This document shows, one piece after another, positions 12,048 through 24,800 of a stretch of DNA of 64,000 nt. Source of the DNA: Tribonema minus (lineage: Eukaryota; Sar; Xanthophyceae; Tribonematales; Tribonemataceae); contig JAFCMP010000537.1 of NCBI GenBank assembly GCA_017506865.1, forward strand, positions 248,001 through 312,000, read 5' to 3'. A program made the translations under genes and the position numbers. How positions within the stretch are numbered: position 1 is the stretch's first letter; each line of letters opens with the position of its first letter. The notes under the pieces were generated by a model. That model worked only from the letters and a program-made list of their open reading frames with translations. It was not told the DNA's origin and did no database searches.

Positions 12048-15000
12048 ATGGGCTGCACAGCTAGTCATTGCGACAGCAGCCATGGGAAGAATGACACTCC
12101 TCTAACCAAGAAGTCATCGCCATCAACGCCGGGGCACGGTCACAATGCCAACAACAAGCAGGTACGCCGTCATTCCCTCCTCATTCCACCTTTGTTGGCA
12201 CCTCCAGCAGACTACGTTGTGAAAGGCGTAGGCCTGGGACGCTATTGCATCTACATTACATCATATCTGAGGCTGGCAGTGAGCGCTGATGCGACCTTGG
12301 CTGCTGTATGATGCGCTTGCTTGGTTTCCCACTCAAGCCTGTGAACTCTTTCTGTACTGTACGTGGCAGGTCTTGGACGCATTGAGAGACAGGAAATGGG
12401 AGCTTGATCATGCAGATGCTGACCTGGCATCTGCCTTCAGTTTTGCCAAAATCGTGCTGAAGCTGGGGACCATAAAGCGCGTGCTCAGGAGGGTGCAGTC
12501 GGTATACACCAGCTGCGATGCTGACTGCGATGGCAAAGTCAGGTAATCAAAGCTAACACGCATATATATGTGTATACATGTATGAAGATATCACGCACAG
12601 TAATGCAAAGTAACACACATCATGTACATTATTCACTGCATGCTGGCAAATCTAGTCTGATGTCAGCCGAATGACTGCTAGTGCTGTGCCTTCAACTAGT
12701 AACTGACAATTCAGTGTGTCGGCTTATGTGCCACATATGCTGTGGATCGCTGGCACTGTATGGTTAACTTACCATGGCATTAGTCAATGCCTCCTGCATT
12801 ACTAAAAGAAGTTGTTGCTTGATTGTGCGCACATGCCGCAGTCACTGCTTCCACATTTTTGAATCTTATCTGTGCTGATAGCGCATGTTGCCGCTGTATG
12901 TCGGTGCAACTTACTCATCTTCTCAACACTCACTGGCCGACTAGTAGCTGCAACAGCTTGAAAGGAGCCTGGCAATCCATGAACCTGGCACAACAGCTTG
13001 ACTCACTCACCTACTCGAATGCTCGCTTGCTGACTCGCAGCTGCGAGGACTTGAAGCAAGCCTTTGAAGCCATGCACCTGAACCAACAGCGTGAATCACT
13101 TATCTACTCGAATACTCACTTGCTGACTTGCAATTACAGCAACTTGAAATGAGCCTTTGAAGCCATGCACCTGAACCAACAGCGTAAATCACTTACCTGC
13201 TCAAATACTCACTTGCTGATTTGCAATTGCATTTTGAAACGAGCCTGACAATCTGACACAACAGCGTGACTCACTCACATACTCAAACACTTACTTGCTG
13301 ACTTGCAATTGCGGCAACTCAAATTGAGCAGTCATGCACCTGACACAACCGTGCGACTCACTCATCTACTCAAACACTCACTCGCTGACTCGCAGCTACA
13401 ACGACTTGAAACGCGCCTGCCCATACACCTGACAATCACTCACTTACTCACTCACTCACTCGCTGACTCGCAGCTGCGACGACTTCAAACGCGCCTGTCA
13501 AGACATGCGTCTCGGTCTGGAGGCCGGTGCAGTGGACAAGGTGTTTGCTATCTGTGGCGTGGAGAATTCGGCTCAGTTGAGCTTCAGAGACTTCACGGTA
13601 ATGTTGGCGGTGGCGCGGGTTATGAGGGTCATACCGGGTGCGCCCATCAGCTCATATGCGGCGGCCTCTAGCATCAGGTGCGCTGATGCACAGTCATGAA
13701 TCATGCGTTCACAATCGCGTTCATGAACTCAACGCAGAACTTCACCTTGATCTACTCTGCTTCATCATGTACTTCAACACTGCTAATGCTGTGCTGTGAA
13801 GTGCGCAGTTCTTCATGGCGCTGCACGCTAAATTCTGCACAAGGCTTTAGCAAAGTGTCTGGCGAAGGGCCACTGTAAACGGCTACACTGCAACTGCAAC
13901 TGTGCATCTGAACACCGTGGCGACGCCGTCTTGACACTCCAGCCCTCTCTCACCTCGCTGGAGTTCTACTGTGTTTTCTGCTACAACAGTTTTTCTAGGC
14001 ACGGCACGGCTAATGTATCAGCCCGGCTCACAGGGCACCGTGTCTTAAGTGCCATGTAGCAGGTTGGTGGACCTCTTTTGGCTGTGCCCGTCGGATTGTA
14101 CATGACATCACGCCGTGACAGAAGCTCTGAATGATCTAATCTAGCTTGAACCCTAACACACTGAACTTGAGATTGAAGAAATACGCCTCAGTGGTCAAGT
14201 GCACATGTTGTGTTTTCTGATGGCCACGCTGTTCAAAAGGGTTGGGGTTCGGGCAGAAAAGCGTTGTCACTAGAGGGCAGCCTGTCTAGGGTAAATTGCA
14301 ACAATGCGCACCCTTTCATGCGCTGCTGTGCTGTCATATTGACCCTCTCACTGCTGCTCTATCTCACTGGGGCAGGGCATCTGCGGAGTCGGAGGGCAGC
14401 GCACTTCAAGTTGAAGTTGGGGCAAAGTCGCCGCCTATGACGCGCGAAGCAGATAGGACGCGTGCGGTGACGCTCCCCGCGCTGCAGTCGGACTCGCAAT
14501 CGCGCATGAGCAGAAACAGCTCCAGCTTCAGCCAGGTGCGTGGTTTGTGTGGAATATTTAGAAAGCAATGCATGCTTTACTTTTGTGCATAGGTCAAGGG
14601 TGCGTTGGGCCTCTTGTGTTATCGTTTGGGCCTCTTGTTTGGTGGCAAGTGGCAGACAGAACCAACACTGTCGGATTCGCGGTCGCGCATGATGAGGAAC
14701 AGCTCCAGCTTCAGCCTGGTACGATGACTGGCGTGAGATACTGAGGGTGAGGCCTATTGCTAGGGCTTGAGAGGCCTCCCCTGGTGAGCCTGGCAGATTC
14801 GACACCGTCTGACAGGCTGATCAATGTAATACTTGACATGTATGTATTGCAATGTAGCCGCACATGTCAAAGCGTGCAGTGGTAGTGATAGCAGCCAGTA
14901 GGGCTAGATGCAAGGAGTACAGAAGAACTGTCCACCGGCAAGTGTAACTGCCGTAACTGCCAAGCTATGCTGGAAGGCAGCCGCCCGGGCACTGTCTTTT

Positions 15001-17996
15001 CAGGCACATTGCATCTACTTCCACAGCTTACATTTTTCCCTGCCCTCGTCATCAGAGTAGAGTCAGGGTACGAGTCGGGTCGGTTCTTACCCTTGCTGTT
15101 CAGCCTGCTGTGGTGCTTGTTTCCTTCATGTGAATTACATCAAGTCGGCGTTGATGCTTTCTTTGAATGTGCCATAAAGCTAACAGGCCATGGCAACAAT
15201 GCATACATACACTCCCTGAGCACTGCTGCTGCATTACAGCAGCACTGAAAGCCCCTATTTCTGTCATACCATCACCTCAGAGAATACGCGTATGCGCATA
15301 CCTCACCTACTGAGTGTAGTGACTTGAATGCGTCTGGCAGCCAGGCGCTTATCGGCGATGGAAACAAATGTGAACACTAGCTTAGGGTAGGATTAGGGTC
15401 AGGATTAACAAAGGCGATCTCAAAGGCGTCAGACGTTTCGCTTCCGCACAAGTGCGCACACATACTGTTGCTCCGTGGTCTGATGGTCGATGCTGCCATC
15501 GATGAAGTGAACTGCCTGATCACCAAGAAGACCAGAAAGTGGCCTGCACACACAACGCCATTCCTTCCTTGGACGTGCTCGCCACTCAATAGGCATTTGC
15601 TCTGCCGTCGACAAGAACTGTTTTTTGGCGGGCTGAGCTGGCCAGTCACACAGTTGAAGTCTCACGGTTGAAGTCGATGTGTCACGCAGCGACCTTGTCC
15701 ATCCTGCACGTCCTGCTCTGCCATCCCTGTTGACATCCAAGTGACGACCAGGTGAAGATAATACGGTACAGAAAGTGCTCCTCCTGCCTTGGACATGGCC
15801 AGCACTCAGACAGGCATTCGTTCTGCCATCAAAAACAGAAACGTTGTTTGGCGCGCTCACACGATTTACGTCTGTCATGCAACAACGTTTCTTCAACTTC
15901 AACCTCCTCATCTGCCATGCGCGTTGCCGTTTACATGATCACCAGGTCAAGTGGGCTCGGATACCATCGCTAAATGGTCTGGTAGGCCTGAGCGGACCCG
16001 TGACACCGCTAACAGGCGGTGCGCCTGCGGAGAGCAAGCGCGATAGGCGCGGCAACGTGCAGGAGCTGCGCTACGTACTGGACTTGATCATCGCGGCCTA
16101 CTTCCAGGTGACATTCCAACTTCAACTTCAAACCCGGCTTGACATCAAAATCAGTAGTACTGCCATTCGTGGAAAAGTTGTCAGTGTCGTAAAACGAGTG
16201 CTGTTATATGCAGTAGCTGCGCTACGTCTTGGACCTGATCATCGCGGCCTACTTCCAGGTGACATTCCAACTTCAAATCCGGCTTGACGTGATCGGTAGT
16301 ACTGCCATGCGTCAAAGGGTTGTCTCCATATGTGCCTGAGACTTCAGCGTCAACCCTAGGCTTGACCTCGCTTGCTGCGATTCGTCCAAGTGTTTTCTCT
16401 AGTTGTGGCTATTTGTGTGCTGCCCTCTCTGCAGTCCACAACTTCAAGTCTGCTGTATGCAGATGCCATAGGCAGCCGGTGGTTCTTTGGATGCAGCTGG
16501 TATTTCCGGCTCTTATCTGTGGCATGAATTGCCTTATTAGTATGCGCATGCGCTGGAGTAATCAATCATGCCGCCGCTGCTGTGAATGACCCTTGAACTA
16601 CACTCTCCGTACTGCGAACTCCTGCTCTCTGGCATAGCTTCAAGGCCGTAGCTGTAACTTCCGACTCAACCACTGCGTTATTGATGATGCTGTCTAGTAG
16701 TAAATCGCTCTTGATCAATGTTCTCCAGTGCGAAGGCACTTGTGGCTTTGACTGTGTTTTCTTGCAGCAATTTTCACACCAAGACATTAAGGCAAATAAT
16801 TGTCGAGCCACATCATACAGTCTCTTGAAGTCACAACAACACTGTCTTCTTGACCATCACAGCGAGCTACGAGTTTTCAGCAGGTACGTGTGCTGCCGTT
16901 TCGGTTGCTAGAAATACCAATTCCTATAGATCGGTGACAATCGCCGATGACCTCACCTGGCATGTGCACGACCGTTGCTGGTGATGCAGTTTGACTCCAA
17001 AGTGGAGGGGTTCATCAGCAGACGGCGATTAGAACAGCAGCTGGAGGGCGCAGAAGGGCTGCAAGGTGAGCTTGCAGTTCAACTTGAAGTTGAAGTTTGA
17101 CACAGGCCGACTGACAGTGTGTTTTGACGATCGTACTTCGTGTTAGCTTTCATACTTGAAGCAATTGGGCTTTTCAGCAGGAGATGATAAGAACAGCAGC
17201 TTGAGCAAAAGGATGCAAGCTGAGCTTAAAGTTTAATTTGAAGTTTAAAACTGACACTAGGCCAACTGGCATCTGCTTGTTGATCATACTTCGCGTCAAG
17301 TTAAAGCTCAGAAAGTGCACGCTGCTGCTGCTGATGGCAACAATTGAGAGCAAGCGCTCGCTGGCAATGCAACCTGGCCCACCGGCACAAGAGCTTTTCT
17401 TAGTACAATGTTTGAAGCCAGCGTGTGCAGCTTCCACCTCTTTGCTGTTGTTGCCCACGCCCCACCCCTTACATCTCACCTGCACATTAGAGCTAGGATT
17501 AGGGTTAGGGTTAGGGTGACTGCGCCCACTCCCACATGGTACTGCTCTCGCTGTGCGCTTCAACATGTGACAAGCCACACGTGGTGGCCTAAGAATAGTC
17601 ACACCACTGCATTCGTTTGATGTCGCGCTCATGTCCCTCCTCTCGACTCAACTCACTAGTTGCCACAGTAGTTCTTCGCAAAGGCAAATCTCCCGCTCGC
17701 TCTCTACTGCAAACACTGCCGCACAATCGTGCTCCCTCTTGTTCACAAGCATTCGAGCATATGAGAACCGCGCCTCACTGACCTCAAGCATCACCTCTTC
17801 TTTTCCCTGCGCAGGCTCGGAGCCGTCCACCCACGGAACTTTCCTGTACGAAGAGCAGTGGCAGTCGCTGTGGGGTCCCGATGGCAAGCTCTCTTTCCAA
17901 GACTTTGTGTACATATTTTCGTCGTGGATCGATTTCGATTCGGAGGACCCTGTTGCTGATGCGGAAGCTGCTGATGATGTTGGGCTAGAATTATGA
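12048..17996 (+). CDS. EF-hand calcium-binding protein with predicted N-myristoylation, 356 residues
   Basis: Exons 12048-12161, 12370-12542, 13474-13677, 14376-14535, 15946-16107, 16990-17065 and 17815-17996 join in consistent phases (0, 2, 2, 0, 0, 1) and total 1071 nt, ending in TGA. The ATG has context CACCGCCATGG. The N-terminus MGCTASHC has Gly2 for N-myristoylation and Cys3/Cys8 as possible palmitoylation sites, so membrane attachment is inferred. A good EF-hand loop spans residues 88-99 (D-A-D-C-D-G-K-V-S-C-D-D), split across exons 2 and 3. Degenerate EF-hands follow, at about 273-284 (D-S-K-V-E-G-F-I-S, position 12 is Arg) and in the last exon (DGKLSFQDF). One site is therefore likely to bind Ca2+. 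It resembles calcineurin-B or neuronal-sensor proteins in plan but is longer; the exact family is not assigned. The exon 4 boundary is the least certain. Confidence 0.85.
12930..13473 (+). repeat. Array of six acceptor-junction echoes before EF-hand exon 3
   Basis: Units of about 80-90 bp, each with CTCACT...CTTGCTGACTCGCAG followed by a copy of the exon start (CTGCGACGACTTCAAACGCGCC). Exon-like starts fall near 12946, 13041, 13130, 13223, 13305 and 13393. The functional one is last, at 13474. Divergence generally decreases toward the true exon. Confidence 0.9.
14665..14726 (+). repeat. Donor-junction echo of EF-hand exon 4
   Basis: Copies the exon 4 end (TCGGACTCGCAATCGCGCATG, then AACAGCTCCAGCTTCAGC) and reaches a shifted donor GGTACG. 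It lies downstream of the true donor at 14535 and supports that exon boundary. Confidence 0.75.
16213..16320 (+). repeat. Donor-junction echo of EF-hand exon 5
   Basis: Repeats the exon end (CTGCGCTACGT..GGAC.TGATCATC, TACTTCCAG/GTGACATTCC) and about 55 bp of the following intron. The likely in-frame start would bring in a TAG. Confidence 0.85.
17173..17225 (+). repeat. Donor-junction echo of EF-hand exon 6
   Basis: A decayed copy of TTCATCAGCAGACGGCGATT...CAGCAGCTGGAG...GCAAG/GTGAGC, with several substitutions and a small deletion. Confidence 0.7.
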
Positions 17997-18818
17997 CGAG
18001 ACGGCACACGTTTCTCGTATGCAGCGCGGCGAAACTTGCGCGCTGCGATTAGCCATTTGGATGCTGGGTAGGTATAGCACTGGCAGCAGTGCTCAGAATC
18101 TGCTGCTGCCGCGCGGTGCTGCTGCGAAGCAGATCCGTTGCTGGCAGTGAGCCCCACTCTTGAGGTTTGCCTCATTGCCTCATTGTCCTCTGACAATGTG
18201 TACCCTGATTGCGCGGTGGACAACGCGATGGTTGACGTGCTAGCAAAGGTGACTCGGCTGTGACAGCAGCGGTGCTGTACCTTTCGTGTATAAATAATTC
18301 ATGTATGTATTGCTGTCAGATGCCGCTGTGGCGCCATGCATTGTCTGCTACCTCTCAAAATGCTTTGCTGCCATCTCCCATCTGTGTGCTGCACACAACA
18401 TCAGCATGACACGCACAATGTTGTTGCATTCGATGCCAGGGTTGCGCGTGTCATGCTCAGAGACGCTCTATATGCTTGATGTAGGTTCAACGTGTACTGT
18501 TGAATGTGTGCAGTGCTCAGGAGGCCCCCTCAACCATGATTTATGAGCGTGACAGCAATTTGCAGTGCATACTCAGCCGGCCCCTCAACGATTTCAGCGT
18601 GAGAGCAGTTTGCGATGCATGTCATGTCCAAATTCTGTTCTTGATCGCGCGCCGTCTATTAAAACGTGCGAAGGGTCTGTGCGTGATGGGGGGAGAGGGC
18701 TTCTGGTACACCCCCAAGTCAACACCTCAACATTAGAAGCTGTAAAAACGGTGTCTGTCTACTGTGTTGAATATTCTGCCAACGCGCACTGGTTGTGGCA
18801 GCGACAATGTGTCTGTGT
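17997..18818. other. Convergent 3' flank between EF-hand and coiled-coil genes
   Basis: An 822-bp gap between two stop codons on opposite strands. An open - strand frame spans 17648-18223 but mostly overlaps the EF-hand last exon as its antisense shadow. I see no other gene. Confidence 0.6.
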
Positions 18819-21800
18819 TCAGAGCTCACGCATGTTGGCATTCGTGCCTTCTTCAAAGCAACAGCAAGAGTGGAGGGAGACGCTGATGGACCAGAACTCG
18901 TATACTTCGAAGTAGCTGCAAATGACGTGCAGTACTGGCTTTTCTTGTCCCTGTAGTTGGCAGCAATACGCAACTGAAGTGTGTCATCTGTCAGTCCATT
19001 CACGTGAACATCCCACCAGAGCTTGCAATGTATAATGACGGTTGCGGCAGCATTCGAGGCGCATTGCACGTAGGCAGCGCACCTGACTAAAAAAAAACAC
19101 CGCAAGTCGAAAGAGACAGAAACGGGCCAGAACTCATGTACCTTCACATGACACATGACTGCGTGCAGCTGGCAGCGACACACAACAAGTTTGCATCGCC
19201 CGTATTTCCACTTTTCATGAACACCACACCAGCTTGAAGCCTTGCGAATAGTGTTTGACCAGGAAGGGGGATGCCCTTCAGATCTTCTGTACATGGCACT
19301 TTAGCACAATGTCAACTTCACATTTGGCACAATGTCAACTTCAACACAATGCACACTACAAGACGTTTCACACTTTGGCTGGCAGCCAATTCCCGATGTG
19401 GCCAACTTGTGGCAGCTTGTGGCAGTCATTGCTGCGGTGGTCACTCCTTTTAATGGCTTTTCTTGAACATGTGGCGCACTTTCCAGGGCACTCTGCACGG
19501 CAAGAAGCAGCATACAATCGGCCAATCAGAACCTGCTGTGCAGCACTTGTGAGCATCACTGAAACAGTGAGACTCACATTATATTTCGAAGCACTTCAAA
19601 GTGAAACATTCCAACAGGTAGTAGCGGTACGCTCATTCGCGCTCTGCACGGCAAGAAGCAGCATGCGACTGACCAATCAGGACCTGCTGTCGAGCTTCAC
19701 GAGCATCACAGAAACACTGAGACAAACATAACTCTAACAGGTGGTAATTGCGCTCATCCAAACCAACAGGAATAAGTGAGCATTTGGCACGTGGAATAGA
19801 CCAACACTTCAGAATAAAACAGACACTGGGAAACCACGTTTTGACAGCAGAAGAAGTAGCGAGCCATGGTGCACCGGACATATGCAGCACAAACGTTGAT
19901 GTCAGCGTTGAGTAGTGGCGCATGAATCTCTGGTGACAAGACACTGCATATTGCTCAGATTCTACTGCCATGATTAGTGAAGAGGTAGAGAATATGCCCA
20001 GAGAGAGCCAGGCGGTGTCAGGGTACGAGAACTGGCAAGTGGAACAATGTCTGAGGACTGCGGGCAAATTGATAGGCTAGAGCATCATGGAAACTCTGTT
20101 CTGCAAGCACCAAGGACGCATAAAGCAGAAGACCAGGTGTGGGCGAGCAAAGCTGGTCCTCGCTGGCTCTCTTCCCCCCCCCCCCCCCCAATCCTCTCGT
20201 GTTCGTCGTTTAAACTGACCCCTCGTTTACATATCTACACAACCATACCAGCGCCAACGCTAATACATCATTGCCATGTTTACAGATTTGCTACTCTGTC
20301 TACCGTTCCCTCTCTTAGTGTAATTCAAACAAGTATTTGAAAAGGACAGCTCCCGTTATTTCCCGGATGATACAACGCGTAGTGCCAATGCAAGCAACCT
20401 CTGTTCAAAGCCCAGATGCTTCAATTGAGGTGCCAGTTGATGCTATGTGCAGGAAACAGAGGGTGATGACGATCGTTGTAAACCTGATGCGTGGTGCTCA
20501 TGCACGACAATTTCAATGCTGCATGTGCATGCACCTGCGTTGAAACATGAGCTTGCAAGCAGCATGGGCTGTGGGAATCTAGGAATACGCATACGTACGT
20601 ACCCTGTGCGGGGCCCCCCCACTCATCACTCGCAAAAACGCTCCACCCAGTTTTTAATTCGCCTACAAAGGATCGACAGATGGCAAAAGGCATTTTGCGA
20701 CCCTGCGCACTGTGGCGTACTTGGAACGATTGTCCTAGCCGCCTGGAAAGCTGAGCGTTGTGCTCGAGCGGCGATCGGACTTCTTACAATCGGACTTCTT
20801 ACATGCTTGCAGATGTAAACGCCTGGACGATCTCGCACACAAAGCACTGGCACATAATCGTATGTTGCGACCCTGCGCACATGACACATGGCATGACGTA
20901 CTTGGAAGGTTTGTCGTGGCCGCCTGGGGAGCTGAGCGTTGTGCTTGAGCGGCGATCTGACGGTGGTGACAGAGGCTCATCCGTGCCGCTTGCAACGCTC
21001 TCAGCTGCTCTGTTCGACTGGGCCTGGCGGTGCTTCTGCAACACCGAAGCGTGGTTAGGGTTAGGGTTAGGGCTAGGGCTAACTTAAACCCTTTGAAAGC
21101 GTGGTCCAATGGTGACGATGGTTCATCCGTGCCACTTGCAACGCTCTCAGCTGCTCTGTCGGATTGGGCCTGTCGGTGCTTCTGCAACAGTGAAGGTTAC
21201 TGGATTCAATCAGAGTTGACCATTTCATGTGCACTGATGAATGTTTGGTAGGTCAGCTGCTCTGTTTGATTGGGCGGGCCGGTGCTGCTGCGACACCGAA
21301 GCATGGTCCGATTCGGTTAGAGTAGAATTTTCATGTGCGCTGATGTAAGTACGATGCCGGTGCTTCTGTGGCAGTAGAGCGGCGGATTCAATGAGCTTCC
21401 TCTTATACAGTGATGCAAGTTCAGTGAAGTTCAAACTTCAAATCTAGCAGGCCAGGCGCTTTCCGTGGTACATGGTCTGTTACTGGAGCTGCTTGTTGAA
21501 ATGTCCAGGTCGGTTAGAGTATAACATTCCATATGCACTGATGCAAGGTCGGTGGAGGTCAAACTCGCTGGTGCTTGTATAACAGCACGAGCGGTCGGAT
21601 TCGATCAGAATGAGTTTGGCATATGAAGTGATGCAAGTTCAGTGAAGTTCAAACTTCAATTCTAGCAGGCCAGGTGCTTTCCCAGAACATGGCACGTATC
21701 TGGGGTAGCTCCCCGTTGATATGAGAGCTATGGCTATGGGCCAGAACTGGTGCTGATGGTATTGCCACCCCTAAAAATGACGTGAAAGTTGGCATTCAAA

Positions 21801-24800
21801 GAGGCAAACATGCACACAGGGTAGCATCCATGGAAGCACATGATGCACACAACGTCGTAAAGCAAACGGTTACAGTTTGCTGTAAGCCAACCTAGGGGTG
21901 GCATCAACTACGTAAGACTTTTGTACTCACTTGTTGACACCTTAGTCTATGATGTGACGCAACTCTTACCCTAACCCTAACCCTATGATGCGCAAGTCTA
22001 GCCCCCAAGCAAACACTTCTTATTGTCAGTGGCGAAAATCTGCACTGACGCTATGCAATTGGCAGCGTTTGGCTCTGTTCAGGCGCATGGATTGTTGGCA
22101 ACGCAGTAATGCCAGTGTGACATCTCTTATACAGCAGTCAGCCTCAACTTCGAAAGAGAATTCAAGTGTGAAGATGTGCGGACATGATCCACTGCACGCA
22201 CATAAGCCGACCAGCTGAGCCTAACCCTAACCCTAGCCTAACTCTTATCCCTCAAACCCTGTTGTAGTTCTTGTCCCTGGGAATTATTGTTGCTCAGCTT
22301 TACCTCGTCTTCTAGCCTGACCACCCTCTGCTGCTTACGGGCAGATTTCAGCTGATCTTAATCCTAATCCTAGCCGTAAGCCTAATCCCTCGAACTCTAC
22401 ATACTTCACATACTTGATTATCGTGCTGGGAACCTTTCTTTCTAGCTAAAGTTAAGGCGGTTTCAATTTAGGGTTAACGTTTGGGTTAAGGTTCAAGCTT
22501 AACAGAATGTTGCTCAGCAATTTGCCTCGTCTTCTAGCCTGCCCACCCTGTGGCGGAGCTGCCGCTGCTGCTGTAGTGCCAATCGCAGCTGAATTTAACC
22601 CTAATCCTAACCCTAATCCCTCGAACCCTAGTTTTTGTGCTGGAACCATAAAAACCTTGATGTTCCTCAGCAATTACCTCGTCCTCCAGCCTGCCTATCC
22701 GATGGCGCACCTACTGCTGCTCTTGTGCTGATCGCACCTGCCCCTAACCCTAATCCCGATCATACCCCTAACCCTAAGTATAGCCCTCACCCTACTCGCT
22801 CGAACCCTCCTTATCGCATTGGGAAGTTCGATCATGCTCACTGCATTGCTCAGCAATTACCTCGTCGTCCAGCCTGCCCACCCTGTTTCGCAGCTGCTGC
22901 TGCTGCTCTAGCGTCGATCGCAGCTCCTCTTCAAGCGCTTCCTTGACGCCGTCGCTGTGCGCTGCCGCATGCGCCACTGGCTCTGAGCACTGCAGCGCTG
23001 GTTGGCGCGCGCTTGCGCTCAGCAATATCGCGTCCACGTGCTGCAATGCAGTTGAGCATCACCACACATTTACAGTTTGTTTAGGGGCTGTAATTTGGAT
23101 GAGCACTGCGGCGCTGGTTCGCGCGTGCGCGCGCTCAGCAATATAGCGTCCACATGCTGGGGTGCAGTTGAGCATCATCGCATGCGTTGCAATTCAGTTG
23201 AGCACTGCTGCGCTGGTTCGCGCATGGTGGCGCTCAGCAATATAGCGTCCACGTGCTGCAATGCGGTTGAGCATCAGCGCATATTTGCGGTTGGCCCGCA
23301 GTTCAGTTGAGCAATATCGGACAGTTGCAGCCTTCGGCCTTGATTGAAACCGTGGTTTGAGTGTTCGATGCAGAATGCGAAATGCGGGTAAGCGTCAGCA
23401 CACATGTGCAGTTTGGGCTGCAATTTCGATTGAGCATCATTGCACGCGTGCAGCTGGGTGACAGCAGCTGTTGAGCATCACCGCATGTTGAATTGCAGTT
23501 GAGCATCATTGCACGCGTGCAGTTGGGTGACAGCGGTCAGCAATGGTGAAAACCTGGCTTGAGTGTTTGACGCAAAGGGCAAGATTCGGTTGGGCATCAT
23601 CACACATTTGCGGTTGTGCGATTGATTGCCTTCTGCCATGGTGAAACCCTGGCTTGAGTACGATAATTTGTTACACGTTCTGTACAGAATGTTGAGCAAC
23701 GTTGCACAATTACAGTTGGGTGCTGCTCTTCGTCATTGTGGATCCCTGGCTTGGGTACATTAGCTTGGGCGAGGTCCATGAACAGTGCCACTCGACTGCA
23801 GCTGCTTTGCAGGATGCCAATGCTTAGCACCACTGCGCCCGCAAGCTGCGATTGGCAGCAGGGTTGGCTGATGTTCTAGCGCAAGTTGCAGTTGCAGCTA
23901 TCCCTAATACTGGAGAGAAGCAGAAGCCATGATGCAAACGGGAGTCGACTAGTAGTGCACACGGAATGCCAGGCAAGCCCGCATTCGGAACCCTGACGTT
24001 AACCCTAACCTCTAACCCTAACCCTGGCCTAAAAAATTGCAGGCGCTCGTGAGCACTGCTGCACTTTGCAGCTGGAAATGGTCAGCATCACTGCGTTCGC
24101 TGGCGTTGAGTTTGAACCAATTCCAGTGCAAGTTGAAGCTGGCAGCTGTGATGCAAACACGACTTGAAGTAGTGCTACTGCTGCGCATGTTGTCAGTACA
24201 GGGCACGCTCTTAAGCCAACGCTGCCGGTAAAGTGGCTCTCGCTGCAAGCGTGTGAAACTACATGCTCTTGGCAAAGCCATACATACATGCACACTGTGA
24301 CACTGGGCACCGCAACAACCGTTGCTTCAAGTGTCTGTGTGCATGCAGGTATGTTTTGCATCCTGCAGCAGGCTGTCCCATGATGACTGAGCTAGTTTAG
24401 CGTACGCTCAAATTCTTCAACACCGCGTGCTTCCGTGCTGTATGAGAGAGCCGAAAGATGTGACAATCGCCCAATCTTTTGACCAACGTCTGCTAGTACA
24501 CATTGCAAGTGATAAGTATCCTGCATACTTTGACGCACGGTACTTCATGCCTATGCAGGTACTTCCATGAAAGCACAAGTGCTGATTGTGCTGTGCTCAT
24601 TTGCTTGCTTGAGCCACATTGTAAAAGGCAACAGCAATCCCTTTCAGCAAGCATCACTCACTTCAACAATGTCTTGTACCGCTTCAAGGATGTGACTCTC
24701 CTGCTCCTCAAATTCACGCTCCAAAGGCCGTGCGCTGTGATATGCACAAAGCACAAACACGGAACACGTATGAGGACACGAATGAAGCATGCAGACATGA

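Noticed and set aside
19633-20067. 144-residue - strand open frame
   Set aside because: Its C-terminal part is an echo of the exon-like frame at 19368-19577, and no start or phase joins it to neighbours.
20758-21087. + strand reading of the 20.7-21.2 kb repeats as a gene
   Set aside because: Differences between copies fall at third codon positions in the - strand frame, and the - strand has matching acceptor, donor and phase.
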